Positions 60,803 through 64,000 of a stretch of DNA of 64,000 nt are shown here, piece by piece. Made by a program: the position numbers and the translations under genes. The notes below the pieces were generated by a model, which searched no databases, was not told where the DNA came from, and saw only the letters and a program-made list of their open reading frames with translations. How positions within the stretch are numbered: the stretch's first letter is position 1; each line of letters starts with the position of its first letter. This stretch comes from an uncultured bacterium (GTDB lineage Bacteria; Armatimonadota; Hebobacteria; CAIYQO01), in the NCBI GenBank assembly GCA_903928345.1, contig CAIYQO010000029.1:23617-87616 (forward strand). The letters run 5' to 3'.

Positions 60803-61831
60803 TTACGATTCCCCCGGCTCGCGCGGGAGCAGTTTCCACTGGTACGCGCGGTTGTCCACGGTGAAGTCCCACGCGGGGAGGCGGGCGGCGGGGGTGGTCA
60901 GGTCGGGCCACTCCCACCAGCGGGAGGTAAGGGGCAGGCCGATGGGGGCATAGGCCACCGCGGCGATGAGGAGAAGTAGCAGCGCGGAGACCACGGCGCC
61001 GCCCTCCGGGCCGTAGTCGCCGCCGGTGAGCAGCGGGTGCCCGGTCAGCGTGGCGAGCAGCGGCGTGGCGATGGGGATCTCCGTGCCGCTGATGCGCAGA
61101 TGACAGAGGAGCAGCCCGAGTTTCCACCCCGCTGACGCCCCGATGGACAACCACAAGTGGCCCGCGCGCAGGTAGAGCAGCCCAAAGAGCACGCCCTCCA
61201 GCGCCAGGTTGGTGATCACCAGCGGCGTGGCGTTCTTGTCGGGAGGGATGGCGATGAAGCACGCCATGAGCAACAGCGTGATAGGCATCCCGATGCCGCG
61301 TAGCAAAGTCTGAAAAAGGTAGCCGCGGTACATGAGTTCCGTGGCCATGGCGACGATGAGCAGCGCGCCCAAGGCCAGCGACAAGTGTTGCAGCATGATG
61401 GGCGTGACAACATTCACCTGCACATGGGCAAAGCCCGTGCCCACACACAGCGCCACCAGGAGGAAGATGAGGACCAGCGTGCCGGCGAAGCCGCCCACCA
61501 GTGCGAGAAGGCGTCGGCCATCCAGCCCCAACCCCAGTGTGTGCGAGGGCAGGTGATCGAGGTTGCGCAACAGCACGACCGCCGCCGCGACATTCGCCGC
61601 TATCATCGTGAGGTAAGTAATGAGTATCGACGTCAGGTCCATCGTACTGGATCCGACGGGTGTTTTGAAGAATTTGGTGATATCCAGGTGGAACGCCTGC
61701 GCAAGTGGCATCGAGATGCCAAACATCACGAGAAAACCCGCGACGTTCAGGGCGACCAGATAGATCGCCGCGCGCCATCCGCTGCGCACGCGTCCCGTCT
61801 TTCCATCGAACCAGAGCAAAAACCAGTTCAT
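60803..61831 (-). CDS. CPBP family intramembrane glutamic endopeptidase
   Basis: I start at the ATG of MNWFLLWFDGKTGRVR, giving 342 aa; the ORF track runs further up without a site. About eight TM helices. ATELMYRGYLFQTLLRG carries the E-x3-R type motif (here ELMYR, not the common EExxxR), and NLALEGVLFGLLYLRAGHLWLSIGASAGW carries the FxxxH motif. The family (PF02517, Abi/CAAX) cleaves prenylated or peptide substrates within the membrane. Its role here is unknown. It is convergent with the MBL nuclease gene and divergent from the STAS gene. Confidence 0.82.
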   Translation of the reverse strand: MNWFLLWFDGKTGRVRSGWRAAIYLVALNVAGFLVMFGISMPLAQAFHLDITKFFKTPVGSSTMDLTSILITYLTMIAANVAAAVVLLRNLDHLPSHTLGLGLDGRRLLALVGGFAGTLVLIFLLVALCVGTGFAHVQVNVVTPIMLQHLSLALGALLIVAMATELMYRGYLFQTLLRGIGMPITLLLMACFIAIPPDKNATPLVITNLALEGVLFGLLYLRAGHLWLSIGASAGWKLGLLLCHLRISGTEIPIATPLLATLTGHPLLTGGDYGPEGGAVVSALLLLLIAAVAYAPIGLPLTSRWWEWPDLTTPAARLPAWDFTVDNRAYQWKLLPREPGES

Positions 61832-61930
61832 CGCTTCTGTGATTCGGCGTGCGGGGTGTCGGTTCCTTGTTGGTGGCGCCGCGGTGCATCGTTGGGCGCG
61901 TGTGGGTACTAAAAACCGCGCGCGCGGGGG

Positions 61931-61936
61931 TATACT
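61931..61936 (+). promoter_or_regulatory. TATACT -10 box for the STAS gene
   Basis: TATACT sits 50 bases before the STAS ATG in a G-rich context; the -35 region (ACTAAA 17 bases upstream) is weak, so this is only a likely promoter. Confidence 0.4.
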
Positions 61937-61985
61937 CCCACTTGGCAGTGACGGGCTGCTGCCCCGCGGCCACCGGAGGACGTGC

Positions 61986-62345
61986 ATGAAGATCGAACGA
62001 GCAACGTTGTTGGACACCATCCCGGTGTTGCGCCTGTCGGGCGAACTCGACTTGAGCACCGTACCGGAGTTGCGCCGCGCCATCCGCGGGCTCATCGAGG
62101 AGACGCAGGTGAACTTCGTCATCAACCTGACGAACCTCGATTTTATCGACAGCTCCGGCCTCGGCGTGCTGGTGGGCGGACTGGCCCGCGTGCGCGAGAA
62201 GCAGGGGGAGATCAAGCTGGTGTGCGCCAACCGGCGCATCCTGCGCGTCTTCGAGATGACCCGCCTGACCCAGCTCTTCGAAATCTACGACGCCGAAGAA
62301 GCCGCCGCCCGCGACTTCGCCGCCCGCCGCGGCGAAGCGGCGTAG
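61986..62345 (+). CDS. STAS-domain anti-sigma-factor antagonist
   Basis: The 119-aa protein starts at the ATG after GGAGGACGTGC. It has a single STAS domain of the SpoIIAA/RsbV type: LSGELDLSTVPELR, VNFVINLTNLDFIDSSGLGVLVGGL, in which the first Ser of DSSGL is the normal phosphorylation site. Such proteins bind a kinase/anti-sigma factor and free a sigma factor. Neither a serine kinase nor a sigma factor gene is visible beside it; the partners must be encoded elsewhere. Confidence 0.92.
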   Translation: MKIERATLLDTIPVLRLSGELDLSTVPELRRAIRGLIEETQVNFVINLTNLDFIDSSGLGVLVGGLARVREKQGEIKLVCANRRILRVFEMTRLTQLFEIYDAEEAAARDFAARRGEAA

Positions 62346-62504
62346 CCTGGCGGAGGGAACAGGGAACGGAGGACAGGGAACAGAGGGCAGGTTCGGTGCT
62401 AGAACGGCGCGAGTATAGTCAAGCGCAGGTCAACCAGCACTGTGTGGAAGCATGACGGCAGTCGCGCGCCTGGGTGGAAGTGCTAGTGCCCATGGCCGAT
62501 AAGA

Positions 62505-63010
62505 TTGTAGCCGCAGGCTGATGCTTGCGTTCTGATCCGGTTGGGAGCATCACAGGCTAAGAAACTATCTCAAAACGCATCGTAGCCGGATCGGGGAGGA
62601 TTCTTCGTGACTGGCTAGGCGGATTTTCGAGAGTGTATGAGGTCATACATGCTAGAAAATCCAACAACGCCAGGCACGGAGAAGACCCGCGAGGAGGCTG
62701 CGAGCCGTTTTGAGATAGTTTCTAAAGCCCAATTCCATTCAATTAAGCTTGGTACGTCCGCCTACACGCCGACCCCACCCCCGCCCCTCCCCCGGGCGCC
62801 TCGCAATACTCGGCTGGGAGAGGGGTGATGGCAAGGTGGGTTTTTCGCTCCCGTCTTCCGCATTTAATACTTGGCTACTCCCTTCCCCTCGGGGGGAAGG
62901 GCGGGCCTGTCCGCCGAAGCTCCGCAGAGCGAAGGCGGGGGATGAGGGCGCGTGCAGGAAGGCGTACCAAGCTTAATTAAACGGCATTGGGCTATAGCCT
63001 GCGGCTACAA
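62505..63010. repeat. Nested inverted repeats: 15-bp outer and 30-bp inner arms
   Basis: TTGTAGCCGCAGGCT (62505-62519) and AGCCTGCGGCTACAA (62996-63010) are perfect reverse complements. AGCCCAATTCCATTCAATTAAG... at 62726-62755 and its partner at 62964-62993 form a second arm pair with 3 mismatches in 30, including AATTAAGCTTGGTAC. Confidence 0.75.
62561..62722. mobile_element. MITE-like element, 17-bp perfect TIRs, TAA target duplication
   Basis: Left end GAAACTATCTCAAAACG and right end CGTTTTGAGATAGTTTC are perfect inverted repeats, 162 bp in all, flanked on both sides by TAA. A 3-base T-A-rich duplication with short AT-rich TIRs is consistent with IS5-group transposition in trans. The interior encodes no protein longer than about 60 residues. 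Confidence 0.75.
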
Positions 63011-63032
63011 TTTTCATCCCGGTGAGTCTTTT

Positions 63033-63066
63033 CGAGCACGAGCACGAGCACGATTACGCGCACGAT
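63033..63066. repeat. GAGCAC/GATTAC hexamer repeat (copy 2)
   Basis: CGAGCACGAGCACGAGCACGATTACG and a following CGCGCACGAT: three GAGCAC units and one GATTAC, related to the copy at 54141. Confidence 0.6.
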
Positions 63067-63140
63067 TTCCCCGCGCGGAGAGGAATACCCCACTCGGCGC
63101 CCGAATAGATTAGCATCATTCCAAGGAGCACCCTTTCCGT

Positions 63141-63887
63141 ATGAGCAACATCTACTTTGCCTCCGCGCATGTGAAGTCGATCGACCGCAACGCCTCGTTG
63201 CCGGCGAAGTTTGCGCGTTTGCTGCCCCATTGCAACCTGGAACGCTTCAAGGACAAGCGCGTCGCGGTGAAGATGCACGTCGGCGGCGATATCGGCTACT
63301 ACACCATTCATCCGCTCTTCGTGCGCATGGTGGTGGACGCCATCCGCGCGGCGGGCGGGCATCCCTTTCTCACCGACGGCTCCTTCTCTACCGATGCCGC
63401 CGTGGCGCGCGGCTATACGCCGGAGGTGGTGCATGCCCGCGTGGTCGGCGCCGGCGGCGAGCACGATAAATACTACGTCAGCGTGCCCACCGACGTGCCG
63501 GGGTTGCCCGAGGTGCGCATCTCCGGCAATATCGCCGACGCCGACGCCATGCTGGTGCTCAGCCACGGCAAGGGGCACGGGCATTCGGGCTATGGCGGGG
63601 CGATCAAAAATATCGCCATGGGGTGCGTCAGCTACGCCACCCGCGGCGCCATTCACGCGCTGATGGCGCAGCACTTCGCCTGGGACCCGGAGCTGTGCAC
63701 CCATTGCGAGCAGTGCGTGCACGGTTGCCCCACCGCCGCGGTGCATTTCAACGGCGAAGGCGTGCTGGGCATCAACGAGCACCACTGCCGGTACTGCATG
63801 CACTGCACGCGTAGCTGCCCCACCGACGCGCTGACCATGCCGCAACCGGAGGAGAAGTTCCGTGGACTTTCGCACTTTCCGATCTGA
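63141..63887 (+). CDS. DUF362 protein with C-terminal 2[4Fe-4S] ferredoxin domain
   Basis: The 248-aa protein has a DUF362 N-terminal part (about 1-185, VKMHVGGDIGYYTIHPLFVR, ISGNIADADAMLVLSHGKGHGHSGYGGAIKNIAMG) and a ferredoxin part with CTHCEQCVHGCP and CRYCMHCTRSCP, both with full CxxCxxCxxxCP spacing. This combination occurs in proteins with an unresolved redox role. The start ATG lies 6 bases after AAGGAG. It stands alone behind the repeat island, with no obvious partner reductase. Confidence 0.85.
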   Translation: MSNIYFASAHVKSIDRNASLPAKFARLLPHCNLERFKDKRVAVKMHVGGDIGYYTIHPLFVRMVVDAIRAAGGHPFLTDGSFSTDAAVARGYTPEVVHARVVGAGGEHDKYYVSVPTDVPGLPEVRISGNIADADAMLVLSHGKGHGHSGYGGAIKNIAMGCVSYATRGAIHALMAQHFAWDPELCTHCEQCVHGCPTAAVHFNGEGVLGINEHHCRYCMHCTRSCPTDALTMPQPEEKFRGLSHFPI

Positions 63888-63925
63888 CTTCCTGCTGACC
63901 GGGGGCTTGTGTCCCGCTCCGGCGT

Positions 63926-64000
63926 TCACGCAGCGCGGGCCGCGTGGTCGATGAGCAGATCCACGTCGGTCGGATTAATGGCACGAGCGGGGTCCGCGCC
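63926..64000 (-). CDS. C-terminal fragment of a minus-strand gene (5' beyond window)
   Basis: The frame from the window edge reads GADPARAINPTDVDLLIDHAARAA and then a stop. It lacks stops, is composed like the other proteins, and no ORF of the opposite strand competes there. Only 24 residues are visible, so family and function cannot be given. Confidence 0.4.
   Translation of the reverse strand, partial: GADPARAINPTDVDLLIDHAARAA

Larger units (their letters stand above)
62346..63140. other. Gene-free island of nested repeats
   Basis: Almost 800 bases without a credible gene. It begins with AGGGAACAGGGAACGGAGGACAGGGAAC tandem units, and then carries the nested repeats listed separately (62505-63010 and 62561-62722), a C-rich/G-rich block around 62770-62945, and hexamer repeats at 63033. 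I see no RNA gene here. Confidence 0.55.

Noticed and set aside
62346-63140. Possible CRISPR array or small genes in the repeat island
   Set aside because: Repeats are inverted, of unequal length and without regular spacers; ORFs are short and without sites.

Overview
The window is a GC-rich (roughly two-thirds G+C), densely coded bacterial chromosome segment. A full 14-subunit proton-pumping complex I, a GT9 heptosyltransferase-like enzyme, an MsbA-like exporter and many secreted beta-sandwich proteins point to a diderm, respiring heterotroph. Two URO-D-family enzymes, a Gfo/Idh/MocA dehydrogenase, an FG-GAP protein and heavy loads of short palindromic repeats resemble Armatimonadota, Planctomycetota or Chloroflexota more than Proteobacteria. 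That placement is inference; no rRNA, tRNA or other phylogenetic RNA gene was found.

Layout. (1) 1-7201: an envelope or polysaccharide locus with the end of a membrane protein, an O-antigen-ligase-like protein, two tandem secreted carbohydrate-binding-like paralogues and a 1273-aa multi-domain secreted protein. (2) 7527-9127: a pair of single-TM proteins with long helical tails. (3) 9395-15181: a methyltransferase, class II aldolase, phosphofructokinase and a K+-independent-type H+-translocating pyrophosphatase. (4) 15349-19566: a solitary URO-D-family protein, a Gly/Ser-rich membrane protein, and an intact orphan phage portal gene with its own near-consensus promoter and two operator-like 12-mers. 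(5) 19900-24030: nusA-ylxR-infB. (6) 24157-26462: hypCDE, then 26632-41612: nuoA-N with fused nuoCD. (7) 41908-42823: a NUDIX hydrolase and a DUF2267 protein. (8) 42933-53046, minus strand: a glycoconjugate cluster (GT9, GT4 double-domain, GT2, amidohydrolase, GT2, GT4, MsbA-like ABC). (9) 53238-59452: an AraC regulator, GH4 alpha-galactosidase-like enzyme, Gfo/Idh/MocA dehydrogenase, URO-D-family protein and FG-GAP protein, probably a sugar-utilisation locus. (10) 59668-64000: an MBL-fold nuclease, CPBP protease, STAS protein, a nested repeat/MITE island, a DUF362-ferredoxin protein and the end of a minus-strand gene.

How the parts relate. Complex I and the pyrophosphatase both build a proton-motive force, and the aldolase-PFK pair supplies glycolytic flux. 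The two glycan loci make and export surface polymers, and the AraC-to-FG-GAP locus probably takes up or oxidises galactosides. Between genes, several distinct families of inverted repeats recur: two REPIN-like families, a third family of short 6-2-6 palindromes, a long element with CGCAAAG-rich ends, G/C-rich paired palindromes, and GAGCAC/GATTAC hexamers. In the nuo operon they sit in nearly every junction that is not translationally coupled. In two genes a repeat also supplies the C-terminal codons and stop.

The strongest candidates for something undescribed are the orphan portal gene under a twin-operator promoter, the URO-D/Gfo-Idh-MocA/FG-GAP/GH4 locus, and the repeat ecology itself. All calls are by eye from sequence; family names reflect recognised motifs, not database searches.
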